Assembly: GCF_902506555.1 (NCBI RefSeq)
Contig: NZ_LR732707.1
Coordinates: forward strand, 1,202,001-1,266,000
Reading direction: 5' to 3'
DNA length: 64,000 nucleotides
Source of the DNA: Sphingorhabdus sp. 109
GTDB taxonomy: Bacteria > Pseudomonadota > Alphaproteobacteria > Sphingomonadales > Sphingomonadaceae
The notes under the pieces are model-generated. The model was not told where the DNA came from, searched no databases, and saw only the letters and a list, made by a program, of their open reading frames with translations. Positions 40,431 to 49,752 of this stretch are shown here, one piece after another. The position numbers and the translations under genes were made by a program. Within the stretch, counting starts at the first letter, position 1. Each line of letters opens with the position of its first letter.

Positions 40431-40667
40431 GCCGCTCCTATTAACCCTGTTCTTTCCCGAAATGGCGAAATCCATCCGCTGCTTCTGCGGCTTTAGCCAC
40501 CTTGTTGCTTTTTTCCACAGTTTTTCACGGCATTATCCGGCGGCAAAGGCGATCAGGCTTGCCCTGCGGCACTTTATTGTTAATGAAGCCATGAACTATC
40601 CGTGAACCTGTGGAGAGTCTTTGCCTCGACAATTTTCACGGACGATCGGGAACAAGAAGGACGGTTT

Positions 40668-41783
40668 ATGAAAGCGACCATTGAACGCGCGGCATTGCTA
40701 AAGAGCCTGGGGCATGTCCAGTCCGTGGTTGAACGGCGCAACACCATCCCCATTCTTTCCAACGTGCTAATCGAAGCCAGCGCCGACGGCAGCATCAAGC
40801 TGATGGCAACCGATCTCGATCTTCAGGTCGTTGAAACGGTCGAAGCTCAGGTCGAGACCGCTGGATCCACCACCGTGTCCGCCCATACATTGTTCGACAT
40901 TGCCCGCAAGTTGCCCGATGGTTCGCAAGTCCAGCTGGACGCAGCCGATGGCAAGATGAAGGTCAACGCCGGTCGCGCCCGCTTCAATTTGCAGACGCTT
41001 CCCCGCGACGACTTTCCGATCATCGCCGAAGGCGACTTACCGACCAGTTTCGAACTGCCTGCCTCTTCGTTGATCCAGATCATCGACAAAACTCGTTTCG
41101 CGATCTCGACCGAAGAAACCCGCTATTATCTCAACGGCATCTTCCTCCACGTGCAGGATGAGGAAACACCGGTGCTAAAAGCCGCCGCGACCGATGGCCA
41201 CCGCCTCGCCCGCGTTACCCTGCCCCGCCCTGCCGGCGCGGAAGGCATGCCCGACGTGATCGTTCCCCGCAAATGCGTCAACGAACTGCGCAAGCTTCTC
41301 GACGAAAATGCTGAATCTTCGGTGCAGGTCGATTTGTCCGCTAGCAAGATACGTTTCACGCTCGGCACGGCGATCCTGACCAGTAAATTGATCGACGGGA
41401 CATTCCCCGATTACACCCGGGTTATTCCGACCGGCAATGACAAGCTGCTCAAGATCGATGCAAAGAGCTTCGCCCAGGGCGTAGACCGCGTCTCGACCAT
41501 CGCTACCGAGAAAACCCGGGCCGTCAAAATGGCGCTGGGTACCGACAAGATCACGCTTTCCGTCACCTCGCCCGAAAATGGCAAGGCAGAGGAAGAAGTC
41601 CCGGGCTCCTATAGTGACGACACGTTCGAAATCGGTTTCAATTCGAAATATCTGATGGATATTCTCGGAGAGATCGAAGGCGACACCGTTGAGTTGCATC
41701 TGGCCGACGCCAGCGCGCCGACGCTCATTCGCGAAAACGACAAGTCAACGGCGCTCTATGTGCTGATGCCGATGCGGGTTTGA
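40668..41783 (+). CDS. dnaN: DNA polymerase III beta subunit (sliding clamp)
   Basis: 371 aa, full length. The ring-shaped clamp that tethers DNA polymerase III. Three clamp domains of about 120 residues; ERRNTIPILSNVLIEA, TRYYLNGIFLHV, TDGHRLARVTLP and the C-terminal YVLMPMRV are typical. dnaA and recF are not adjacent, as in other alphaproteobacteria. An AAGGA site lies about 8 bases before the ATG. No clear DnaA-box cluster is seen upstream, so I do not call an origin. Confidence 0.97.
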   Translation: MKATIERAALLKSLGHVQSVVERRNTIPILSNVLIEASADGSIKLMATDLDLQVVETVEAQVETAGSTTVSAHTLFDIARKLPDGSQVQLDAADGKMKVNAGRARFNLQTLPRDDFPIIAEGDLPTSFELPASSLIQIIDKTRFAISTEETRYYLNGIFLHVQDEETPVLKAAATDGHRLARVTLPRPAGAEGMPDVIVPRKCVNELRKLLDENAESSVQVDLSASKIRFTLGTAILTSKLIDGTFPDYTRVIPTGNDKLLKIDAKSFAQGVDRVSTIATEKTRAVKMALGTDKITLSVTSPENGKAEEEVPGSYSDDTFEIGFNSKYLMDILGEIEGDTVELHLADASAPTLIRENDKSTALYVLMPMRV

Positions 41784-41922
41784 GGACCGTCTGCAATTGA
41801 TCGGAAACCGTCTCGCTTGAAGACTCCGATTGCGTATATCTCTGATGCCCGGCAAATTTTGTGGCAACTTGCGTGGCATCGTCACTTCTCCCTATAGCGC
41901 AAAATCACAGAGAGAATATTTG

Positions 41923-41951
41923 CCAGCCCTTTGGTTCACGAGAGGGGCTGG
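41923..41951 (+). terminator. Hairpin after dnaN, possible terminator
   Basis: CCAGCCC (41923-41929) pairs with GGGCTGG (41945-41951) around a 15-base loop, followed by TATTTCCTT. It lies 140 bases past the dnaN stop; the U-run is weak. Confidence 0.35.
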
Positions 41952-41962
41952 TATTTCCTTAC

Positions 41963-41982
41963 AGCGCGCAATATAGCGCGCT
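41963..41982 (+). promoter_or_regulatory. Palindrome just before the DUF2946 gene
   Basis: AGCGCGC-AATATA-GCGCGCT forms a perfect 7-base stem with a 6-base loop, ending 8 bases before the start codon. It would occlude the ribosome-binding region or act as an operator; no SD is otherwise evident. Metal control of the DUF2946-TonB pair through this site is a guess. Confidence 0.4.
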
Positions 41983-41990
41983 CATTGATC

Positions 41991-42437
41991 ATGACTCGGC
42001 AAATTTCTCTCTCCCGGTTCCTGAAGACCAGCCTGGCGATTCACGCTATGGCGCTGCTCGCAATTTTGCTGAGCTTACTCACTCCGCAAGGCTTCATGCC
42101 GGATCAGGCTGACCAGGGGTTCGTGATCAAACTCTGTTCGGGCCATGCCGATAGCAAACTCGCGATAGCCCCTGACCATCCCGACTTCGACCTGCTAACG
42201 CTGGTCTACGGCGAACAGGAGAAAAACACTCCGGAACCCGAACCGGAACAATCGTCGCCTGCTTGTGCCTTTGCCGGAAGCGCTGGCTTCGGCCTGGCCT
42301 CTTCCACGCCGGAATTCCAGTTTTCAAAATTGGCTTCGGCCACGCACGAACCCTCCGAACCGCGCCGCTTCGTGCTGCGCAACCGGATCAACATTCCGCC
42401 TGCAACCGGGCCACCAATAGCGTCCCAATACATCTGA
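41991..42437 (+). CDS. DUF2946 family protein
   Basis: 148 aa. One N-terminal membrane segment (about 14-34) then a periplasmic domain with FVIKLCSGHADSKLAI and CAFAGSAGFGLA, i.e. two Cys in the CSG and CAFA motifs of DUF2946. Members often lie next to TonB-dependent copper receptors, which fits the gene that follows. The start at 41991 (MTRQISLSRF) is preferred over an upstream extension to 41931 that lacks family likeness. Function unknown; a role in copper handling is inferred. Confidence 0.72.
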   Translation: MTRQISLSRFLKTSLAIHAMALLAILLSLLTPQGFMPDQADQGFVIKLCSGHADSKLAIAPDHPDFDLLTLVYGEQEKNTPEPEPEQSSPACAFAGSAGFGLASSTPEFQFSKLASATHEPSEPRRFVLRNRINIPPATGPPIASQYI

Positions 42438-42534
42438 CAAAGCGCGCTATCGTCATCTTGAACGGTGACTGATCGCATCCGTTGCATTTTTCGCGGCCTC
42501 CCAACCATTGGGCAGTGGCCGTTTGGGATATATC

Positions 42535-44619
42535 ATGAAAAAAATACTACTTACCGCATTCACCGCCAACGTAGCCCTTGGCGCTACCCCCCTTTTCGCC
42601 CAAGCCGACCCGCTTACCGACATCATCGTCATCGGACAGCGCGACACCGCCACTACCGACCGGGTTGAAAATGATAAGGAAATCGTTTCCACACCCGACG
42701 CCGCGGCTCTGGTCGCGCGGGCACCAGGTGCTGCCCTGATCGACAATGGAGGGCTATCCGGTCAAGTCCAGTATCGCGGCCTGTTTGGCGATCATATTCT
42801 GGTCCGCGTCGATGGTCAGCGCTTTTCGTCGGGCGGTCCCAATTTGATGGACCCGCCGCTTCACTACGCACCGATGGCTCTGGTCGACCGGATCGAAGTG
42901 GATCGCGGTATCAGCCCGGTACGCAAGGGGCCGGGGATCGGTGGCGGTGTGAATGCCGTTTTGAAGCAAGCACAATTCTCGGACGGCGCGACACTGCAGC
43001 CGCAAGCCGATCTCACCGCAGGCTATCGCAGCGGCGACAACAGCTATCTGCTGGGAGGACTGGCCAGCCTGTCCAGCGAACGGGTCAAACTGGGCATCAT
43101 CGCATCCTATGAAAAAGGTGAAGACCTGCAATTTCCGGGCGGCACCATCGCGTCTTCGAACTTCGAGCGTCTGAGTGTGGGCGCCCATGCAGGCCTGAAA
43201 GTAGGGGACGGCAGCTTGACGCTCTCATATCGGCGACAGGAAACCGACCCGACCGGCAATCCGCCCTTCCCGATGGACATTCAATTTGTCAACACAGACT
43301 TTTTGAACCTCTCTTACGAGGGGCAAATCCGGGATAGTCTATATCTGGAGCTGGACGCGGGGCATGTTGCGGTCAGGCATCTGATGGACAATTTTTCATC
43401 GCGCCAAGGTCCGGCCAGCACGATGGATCAGCGCGCCACATACGCGGATGCGGACACCAGCACGGCTGCCGTATCACTGCGCATCGGCACCGCGGACCGC
43501 CATGTCCGGATCGGCGCCGATGTCGAGACTACGGACAAGGACGCGCGTATCACCAATCCGTCCAATGACGCCTTTTTCCTGACTTCACTCAGCAATATTT
43601 CCGGCAGCCGGGTTGGAGCCTTCGTCGAAAGCCGTCTCGGATTCGGACCGGTGGAAGCCGAAGTTGGCGCACGTTTTGATCATCACCAGATGGAAGCGAG
43701 TTCGCCGCAATTGGGCAGTGCAGTTCCAATGGGGCCTCGCATTCTCGCCGATGCGTTTACCGCATCGGATCGCAGCTGGTCCGATAATACAGTCGATGTC
43801 ACAGCACGATTCTGGAGCGAGATTGGAAATATCAAGCCCCGCCTATCCTTTGCCTACAAGACCCGCGTTGCCAATGCCCTCGAGCGATTCTCATGGCTGC
43901 CAACTGGTGCCAGCGGCGGTCTTGCAGACGGGAATATCTACGTCGGAGATCTGAATCTCGACAACGAAAAGGCCTGGATTGCCGAGATCGGCTTCGACTA
44001 TCAGGACAGCAGGTTCTACGCCCGGCCGACGCTCTTTTACCGGCGTATCGATGATTTTATTCAGGGGGTTCCTTTTGATGACACGCCGGGCATTATCGAC
44101 AATCCGGTGGAAATGGTTGCGAATATGAACGGCGATTCGACGCCGCTACGCTTTGCCAATGTCGATGCGGAATTCTATGGTGCCGACCTCGATTTCGGCT
44201 GGCATATAGGCGGCCCCTTGCATCTCGACGGAACGGCCAGTTACGTCCGGGCGAAACGGCGCGATATTGACGACAATCTCTATCGGATCGCCCCTCCAAA
44301 TGCGCGCTTGGCTGTTAGCTGGCAGGAAAAAGCCTGGCATCTGGGCGCGGAACTGCAAGCATATGCAGAGCAAAACAAAGTGTCTGCTACCAACAGCGAA
44401 CAGCCCAGCGATGGCTATTTGCTCGCCGGGCTATTCGGTCATGTGGCACTGACCAGTACTTTGTCGATCGACGCCAGCGTGGAAAATCTATTCAACAAAC
44501 ATTATACCGATCATCTCGCTGGCTATAACCGCGTCAGCGGATCAGATGTGGTCTTGGGTGCTCGCTTGCCTGGATCAGGCAGAAGCGCCTTTATCCGGCT
44601 ACGCTGGACGGGCATGTAA
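42535..44619 (+). CDS. TonB-dependent receptor, possibly for copper
   Basis: 694 aa with a signal peptide (MKKILLTAFTANVALG...FAQ) and a TonB-box-like DIIVIGQRD just after it. The plug domain (about 35-150) includes VQYRGLFGDHILVRVDGQRF; the barrel ends in an aromatic-poor tail (FIRLRWTGM), unusual but with Arg-Trp before the end. It has the OprC/NosA-like size and the GNPPFPMDIQF segment seen in such receptors, and a DUF2946 gene precedes it; copper as the ligand is therefore likely but unproven. Confidence 0.85.
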   Translation: MKKILLTAFTANVALGATPLFAQADPLTDIIVIGQRDTATTDRVENDKEIVSTPDAAALVARAPGAALIDNGGLSGQVQYRGLFGDHILVRVDGQRFSSGGPNLMDPPLHYAPMALVDRIEVDRGISPVRKGPGIGGGVNAVLKQAQFSDGATLQPQADLTAGYRSGDNSYLLGGLASLSSERVKLGIIASYEKGEDLQFPGGTIASSNFERLSVGAHAGLKVGDGSLTLSYRRQETDPTGNPPFPMDIQFVNTDFLNLSYEGQIRDSLYLELDAGHVAVRHLMDNFSSRQGPASTMDQRATYADADTSTAAVSLRIGTADRHVRIGADVETTDKDARITNPSNDAFFLTSLSNISGSRVGAFVESRLGFGPVEAEVGARFDHHQMEASSPQLGSAVPMGPRILADAFTASDRSWSDNTVDVTARFWSEIGNIKPRLSFAYKTRVANALERFSWLPTGASGGLADGNIYVGDLNLDNEKAWIAEIGFDYQDSRFYARPTLFYRRIDDFIQGVPFDDTPGIIDNPVEMVANMNGDSTPLRFANVDAEFYGADLDFGWHIGGPLHLDGTASYVRAKRRDIDDNLYRIAPPNARLAVSWQEKAWHLGAELQAYAEQNKVSATNSEQPSDGYLLAGLFGHVALTSTLSIDASVENLFNKHYTDHLAGYNRVSGSDVVLGARLPGSGRSAFIRLRWTGM

Positions 44620-44639
44620 TAGATTCCATCCAATTTCGA

Positions 44640-44663
44640 GCGCAGCCGGTTTTCCGGCTGCGC
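44640..44663. terminator. Hairpin between convergent TonB-receptor and amidohydrolase genes
   Basis: GCGCAGCCGG-TTTT-CCGGCTGCGC (44640-44663) is a perfect 10-base stem, just before the amidohydrolase stop. No U-run follows on either strand, so it may be a factor-independent pause or shared bidirectional terminator. Confidence 0.6.
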
Positions 44664-44664
44664 G

Positions 44665-46407
44665 CTACTCCGCCGCTTCCCGCATTTCGACAGCCTGCGG
44701 ACCACGGATCAGCCCACCAGGACGCTTGTCGGTCACGACACCGCCCTCGAAGGTCACCTGCCCCGACTTGATCGTGTAATCATAGCCGTTCGCCTTTTGC
44801 AGCAGGCGCTTGCCACCCGCTGGCAAGTCAAAGGCCAGCCAAGGCTTGCCAAGCTTGATTCGTTCCATATCAATCACATTGACGTCCGCCAGATAGCCGG
44901 GCTTCAAAACCCCGCGGTCGTTCAAACCGTAAAGCCGCGACGTATCCAGACATTGCCGTTTGATCGCATTCTCAATGCTGATCGTACCGCGCTTGCGGTT
45001 CTTCACCCAATGTTCGAGCATGAAGGTCGGGCTGGCCGCGTCGCAAATGGTGCCGCAATGCGCGCCGCCATCGGACAGGCTGTTCACCGTGTCGTCGGCC
45101 TGCTGCAATGTCTCCAGAAAATCGAGATTGCCATCCATATAGTTGAGAAGAGGCAGATAGATAAATCCCTTGCCGTCATCTCCCATCATCAGGTCATAGG
45201 CATATTCCGCGCCGGATTTTCCGGCGGCTTCGGCGCGCGCGGCGATGCTTTCATCGGCCTGCGGTTCATAGTCGAAATCCTCGTCCATCTCGAACTGCGC
45301 CGCCCAGCCTTGTGTGATCACCATGAAGACCGGCACCATATCGACCTGCTCGGGCATTTCGGCAGTCTCGCTCAGCAATTGCGCCTTGAACGCCGGATCC
45401 TTGAGCTTGGCATATTTTTCGTCCCAGCTCAGCTCTTCCATCGCCATCCAACTCGGGTGACGGACAAAGGGATGCACCGTGCCCTGCCAGGCCATGACAA
45501 TGCCGTTTCCGCGCAGCGCGATTTGCGCAACGATATTGGCGCCATTGTCATTTTCCGCCCGCATATTGGCGATCTGCTCGTCGAGCGACTGCTCCTTGGC
45601 AATCGACTGCAACGCCGCGAAGGTCACCGGCATTCCGGTTTCACGGCTGAGGTCGCCCATCCAGCCAAATTCGTCCCATTCCTTGTTGAGATCGCTCGCC
45701 ATTTCGAATACGCCGTAGCCGACCCGGCCCATCGCGCGGCCGATACCGATCAATTCTTCCTTGGTCGCGGTCGTGCCGGGAACCAACTCGCCGTCAATGC
45801 TGCGATGCAGGATGGTCCGCGAAGTCGAGAATCCGAGAGCGCCCGCTTTCAGGCCATCCTCGACGATCTTCGACATCTGCTCGATCTCGTCTTCGGTAGG
45901 AACCGCGCCGGGCTTCTCTCTGTCACCCAGCACATAGGCACGAACCGCACCATGCGGCACATGGGTTGCGACATCGACGGTGCGCGGCATTCTTTCCAAC
46001 TCGTCAAGATATTCAGGGAATGTTTCCCAGTTCCAGCTCATGCCTTCGGCCAAAGCGGTGCCGGGGATATCCTCGACGCCTTCCATCAGATTGATCAGCC
46101 ATTCGTGCCGGTCGGGCCGCGCCGGCGCGAAACCGACGCCGCAATTGCCCATCACGACTGTGGTGATGCCGTGCCAGCTCGAAGGCGCCATTTCATCGTC
46201 CCAGGTCGCCTGCCCGTCATAATGGGTGTGCACGTCGACAAAGCCCGGCGTAACAAATTTTCCTGATGCATCGATCTCTTCACGGCCCTTTGCCGCGACC
46301 GTCCCGACCAGAGATACGCGATCGCCGTCGATCGCCACATCGGCGACAAACGGCGCTCCGCCTGTGCCATCCACAACCGTACCACCACGAATTACCAAAT
46401 CATGCAT
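44665..46407 (-). CDS. Amidohydrolase family protein (N-acyl-D-amino-acid deacylase type)
   Basis: 580 aa. Metal-dependent hydrolase of the D-aminoacylase family: [16 protein letters not shown] at the start, [16 protein letters not shown] (the His-x-His metal motif), [27 protein letters not shown] late in the chain, and the closing beta domain with [12 protein letters not shown]. The ATG at 46407 has an AGGAGA site seven bases before it; the frame extends to 46434 with no support. Substrate unknown (N-acyl-D-amino acids, or hydantoin-like compounds). Confidence 0.88.
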   Translation of the reverse strand: MHDLVIRGGTVVDGTGGAPFVADVAIDGDRVSLVGTVAAKGREEIDASGKFVTPGFVDVHTHYDGQATWDDEMAPSSWHGITTVVMGNCGVGFAPARPDRHEWLINLMEGVEDIPGTALAEGMSWNWETFPEYLDELERMPRTVDVATHVPHGAVRAYVLGDREKPGAVPTEDEIEQMSKIVEDGLKAGALGFSTSRTILHRSIDGELVPGTTATKEELIGIGRAMGRVGYGVFEMASDLNKEWDEFGWMGDLSRETGMPVTFAALQSIAKEQSLDEQIANMRAENDNGANIVAQIALRGNGIVMAWQGTVHPFVRHPSWMAMEELSWDEKYAKLKDPAFKAQLLSETAEMPEQVDMVPVFMVITQGWAAQFEMDEDFDYEPQADESIAARAEAAGKSGAEYAYDLMMGDDGKGFIYLPLLNYMDGNLDFLETLQQADDTVNSLSDGGAHCGTICDAASPTFMLEHWVKNRKRGTISIENAIKRQCLDTSRLYGLNDRGVLKPGYLADVNVIDMERIKLGKPWLAFDLPAGGKRLLQKANGYDYTIKSGQVTFEGGVVTDKRPGGLIRGPQAVEMREAAE

Positions 46408-46487
46408 CGAGTCTCTCCTGTATATTTCCGCCAAGCGTAGCAGATTTAACTAGATGATTAAAGCAATCTGCTGTTACCCTCTGCTGC

Positions 46488-47381
46488 ATGGTAGAAAAAT
46501 TATCATGGCAGCCCGATCCGGCGAGCGGCATTTTGATCGACCGGGTCGAAGCCAATGGACAGACTTTTGAAGTCGCAAAAGCCGGCAGCGGCGGGAAACT
46601 GGCGCTCTGTCTGCACGGCTTTCCCGAACTCAATTATTCGTGGAGGCACCAGATCCCGCTGTTGGTGGAAATGGGCTATATGGTCTGGGCACCTAATCTG
46701 CGCGGCTATGGTGGTTCCAGCAAGCCGGAGGGAGTGAATTCCTATCGGCTGAACATTCTGGTTCAGGATGTCGCCGCGCTGATCGACGCCAGCGGCGCAG
46801 AGGATGTCACCCTGATCGCCCATGACTGGGGCGCAATCGTTGCCTGGCATTTCGCCATTCTGAAAATCCGTCCGCTGACCCGACTGGTGATCATGAATGT
46901 TCCTCATCCCAAATGCGCGAAGCGGGAAATGAAACATTGGTATCAGTTGAAGAAAAGCTGGTATATTTTCTTTTTCCAGTTGCCTTGGCTGCCGGAGAAG
47001 ATGCTCGGCCGAAACGAAGCGCAGCCGGTCAAACAGGCCTTTTCCAAAATGGCCGTCGACAAGAGTCGTTTCCCGGATAGCGAGTTGCAAGTCTATGCCG
47101 ACGCCGCCAACCGCCCCGGCGCGCTGCGATCAATGATAAACTATTATCGCGCCCTGCTCCGCACCCTCGATGCACGGGAGATTGGCGATGGTATGATCGA
47201 CATACCAACGCTGATGGTCTGGGGTGAGGAAGACGCCGCGATCGACATCCGCTGCACCGACGGCACGGAAGAATGGGTATCCGATCTGGAACTGCAACGT
47301 CTGCCCGCTGTTTCCCACTGGGTGCAACAGGAAGCGCCAGAGAAAGTCAACGCGATTTTGCGAGAGTGGTTACCCGGCTAA
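46488..47381 (+). CDS. Alpha/beta-hydrolase, epoxide-hydrolase type
   Basis: 297 aa. CLHGFPELNYSWRHQIP is the oxyanion-hole region (HGFPE), and the nucleophile motif AHDWGAIVAWHFA carries Asp, as in epoxide hydrolases and haloalkane dehalogenases rather than esterases. A cap region with Trp/Tyr lies between, and the catalytic-His region is AVSHWVQQEAPEKV. Probably opens epoxides; dehalogenase activity cannot be excluded. It is divergent from the amidohydrolase gene and converges on the reductase gene with a 4-base stop overlap. Confidence 0.85.
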   Translation: MVEKLSWQPDPASGILIDRVEANGQTFEVAKAGSGGKLALCLHGFPELNYSWRHQIPLLVEMGYMVWAPNLRGYGGSSKPEGVNSYRLNILVQDVAALIDASGAEDVTLIAHDWGAIVAWHFAILKIRPLTRLVIMNVPHPKCAKREMKHWYQLKKSWYIFFFQLPWLPEKMLGRNEAQPVKQAFSKMAVDKSRFPDSELQVYADAANRPGALRSMINYYRALLRTLDAREIGDGMIDIPTLMVWGEEDAAIDIRCTDGTEEWVSDLELQRLPAVSHWVQQEAPEKVNAILREWLPG

Positions 47382-48682
47382 TCCCGCGCCGCGATCATAT
47401 CGGCGATATCGGTGAATTTCTCGCGCGGCGAGCCTTCTCTGGCGCGGGCGATTTCGGCTTCCTCGATTTTCTTCCAGTCGCGGAAGGTTACGGTTTCAAC
47501 GCCGCGTTCTGCAAAGAGACGATCCAGCGCTGCGCGACCTGCTTTTCGTCCACCAGCACCGATATCTTCCGCGATGGCATCAACAATTGCAAAACCGTCC
47601 GGCTTGTTGGTACCGATCGTACCCGACGGCCCGCGGCGCGCCCAGCCGACGCAATAGAGGCCCGGCAATATCCGTCCATCCGTATTGGCGAAGCGACCAC
47701 GACCATGTTCATAGGGCACGCCCTCAATCGGCGGCGTCCGATAGCCGATGCAGCTGATCACCATCTGGCATTCGAGTTCGTAGCGTTCTCCGGTACCGGT
47801 GGAGCGCAGGTCCTTGTCGAGCTCGGTTCTCTCAACGATCAGTTTTTCGACTGTATCATCGCCGCGAATTTCGACCGGCATTGCAAAAAAGTCGAAGACA
47901 ATCTCGATTGGCTTATGCTGCGCATCGGCCGCCTCGCTCTGGAAATTGCGCAAATGCGTCACCGATTTCCGCATTCCCGGCTCGAGCATGGCATCATCAC
48001 CGGGGTCCGGAAAATCTTCCCCGTCAACTACCGGTCTCGCTCGTTCCAGTTGCCCCAGTTCGCCCAGTTCCTTCGGAGTCATTGCAATCTGATGCGGACC
48101 GCGCCGTCCGAGAAAGGTGATCTTCTCGACCTTGCTCTGCTTCAGCCCGTCGAGCGCGTGACCGACAATATCGCTGCCCGCAAACTCATCTTCCGTCTTT
48201 GCCAATATCCGCGCGACATCAAGTGCGACGTTGCCATTGCCGATGATCGCCACCGATTTGGCATCCAGTGGCGGATCAAGATCCTTGAAATCCGGATGAC
48301 CGTTATACCATCCGACAAAGGCGGCACTGCCGATGACACCCTTCAGGTCGCTGCCAGGAATATCCAGGGCCCGGTCATTTGGTGCACCGGTTGCCAGAAC
48401 CACGGCATCGTAGAGGTCCTGCAGTTCCGCAATACTGACATCCTCGCCAACGGTGACGTTACCGACAAAGCGGACATTGTCGCCGAGATTGGTTTTTTCA
48501 TAACGCCGCGACACGGCCTTGATCGACTGATGGTCAGGCGCGACGCCGGTGCGGATCAGGCCGAAGGGAACGGGCAAGCGATCGATGATGTCGACAGCGA
48601 CTTCCTCGCCGAATTTCTTCTGCGCCGCTTCCGCCGAATAATAGCCAGCTGGCCCAGATCCTATGATCGCAATATGCCGCAT
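47378..48682 (-). CDS. Ferredoxin--NADP+ reductase (adrenodoxin-reductase type)
   Basis: 434 aa. Flavoprotein of the FprA/adrenodoxin-reductase family: FAD-binding IIGSGPAGYYSAEAA at the N-terminus, RLPVPFGLIRTGVAPDH, NADP-binding IIGNGNVALDVARIL (about 145-160), GRRGPHQIAMTP, and the C-terminal WARRGPSGTIGTNKPD. It moves electrons between NADPH and ferredoxin, perhaps for a P450 or Fe-S assembly; no ferredoxin gene is adjacent. Confidence 0.93.
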   Translation of the reverse strand: MRHIAIIGSGPAGYYSAEAAQKKFGEEVAVDIIDRLPVPFGLIRTGVAPDHQSIKAVSRRYEKTNLGDNVRFVGNVTVGEDVSIAELQDLYDAVVLATGAPNDRALDIPGSDLKGVIGSAAFVGWYNGHPDFKDLDPPLDAKSVAIIGNGNVALDVARILAKTEDEFAGSDIVGHALDGLKQSKVEKITFLGRRGPHQIAMTPKELGELGQLERARPVVDGEDFPDPGDDAMLEPGMRKSVTHLRNFQSEAADAQHKPIEIVFDFFAMPVEIRGDDTVEKLIVERTELDKDLRSTGTGERYELECQMVISCIGYRTPPIEGVPYEHGRGRFANTDGRILPGLYCVGWARRGPSGTIGTNKPDGFAIVDAIAEDIGAGGRKAGRAALDRLFAERGVETVTFRDWKKIEEAEIARAREGSPREKFTDIADMIAARD

Positions 48683-48799
48683 CGTTCTGCCTCCCCCATT
48701 AGGTTGCCCGATTATGCGGTCATGCTAACGTCTTAATTACAAAAGAAAAGCAAAAGGGTGCTGTCAATTTCATGAGGCCGGATTGTTGCAGAAGGCCGC

Positions 48800-49513
48800 C
48801 TAGCCGCTGACATTGGCGACATTATAGCGCAATGCTTCCTCATTGGTCAGGCAGCGCCGGGTCGATCCGTCCCCATCCTCGGTTTTCACCGCATTGGTCT
48901 GGTACATGATCTCCGAAAGCAATTTTCGCGATACTCCCATCCGGATCAGGAAGTCATTATCTTCGGTCGCCAGCAGCGCGCTCTGCTGCTCGACTTCGCC
49001 AATCAGCCCGACGGTCGAATCCGTGCCCATTTCGATGCTGTAGTTGATCGCGTTGCGGTCGTTGGTCATGGTGAACATATGCACCATGAAGTGGGCACCG
49101 GGCTCGACGATCCGGGCCCTGCCGCCCATGAACACAAAATTGCAGGCGCTAAAACAGGTCCAGCCCTGAGGAATACGGGTGATGATGAGCGCATCGGCTT
49201 CCCGGATCACTCTGCCGGCTTCATTTCCGGCCCGCGCATTCCCGCCGGAAGACCGCAACCAGATTTCGGTTATGTCCGGATTATCAGACAGCATCTTTCG
49301 CATCCGGTCCGGCAAGTCTGCATCTACGGCTCCTTCAGCCAGCAAAATCTTGGTGTCTCCAACCATTTTGGGAGTCAGCACCATTGTCTCGTTATTCGAC
49401 CAGTTCGGCGCGATCGGACAGGTGGGATTATCGGGATCAATCGGCTCTTGCGCATGTCCGGCGCTTGCGACAAGCACGCAGCCGGCAATAATATTTCGTA
49501 CAATTCTAATCAT
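48800..49513 (-). CDS. Periplasmic ClpP-fold protein (COG3904 type)
   Basis: 237 aa with a signal peptide (MIRIVRNIIAGCVLVASAGHAQ). The core resembles ClpP/crotonase-like proteins: EIWLRSSGGNARAGNEAGRV, then GWTCFSACNFVFMGG with the possible nucleophile Ser flanked by Cys residues, and GAHFMVHMFTM with a His. Whether it is a protease is not known. The start at 49513 (MIRIVRN) was preferred over an earlier frame start at 49561 because it gives a clean signal peptide. Confidence 0.7.
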   Translation of the reverse strand: MIRIVRNIIAGCVLVASAGHAQEPIDPDNPTCPIAPNWSNNETMVLTPKMVGDTKILLAEGAVDADLPDRMRKMLSDNPDITEIWLRSSGGNARAGNEAGRVIREADALIITRIPQGWTCFSACNFVFMGGRARIVEPGAHFMVHMFTMTNDRNAINYSIEMGTDSTVGLIGEVEQQSALLATEDNDFLIRMGVSRKLLSEIMYQTNAVKTEDGDGSTRRCLTNEEALRYNVANVSG

Positions 49514-49752
49514 GGCGTGAACTACCGTTTCAATCGTTCCCGTGAGAAAATGCGATAACATGGTTGAATGATATTGAAAACCGGCCTTGACCTTAAAAAT
49601 ATGACGATACTATGATCCAAGTCATAGTCTGGGAGGATTATTCAGTATATTTCAAATTGTAAGCCACGGGGTCGCAAACCATTCATCCTGATTTAGAGAC
49701 AAGCTTCCGCACGGGGAAGTTTTGAAGTCGGGATCAAACCGGAGGAATACAC

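Noticed and set aside
40431-40667. Replication origin near dnaN
   Set aside because: No DnaA-box cluster and no dnaA or recF next to it; dnaN alone is not evidence.
44797-46266. 489-residue open frame on the plus strand opposite the amidohydrolase
   Set aside because: Antisense shadow; the minus strand carries the metal-binding motifs and a good start site.
47273-48736. 487-residue open frame on the plus strand opposite the ferredoxin reductase
   Set aside because: Antisense shadow; the opposite frame has both nucleotide-binding motifs.
49660-49752. Possible cyclic-di-GMP riboswitch before the CsgG-like gene
   Set aside because: GCCACGGGG and GCAAACC look like parts of the class I motif, but their order and the missing second half do not fit.
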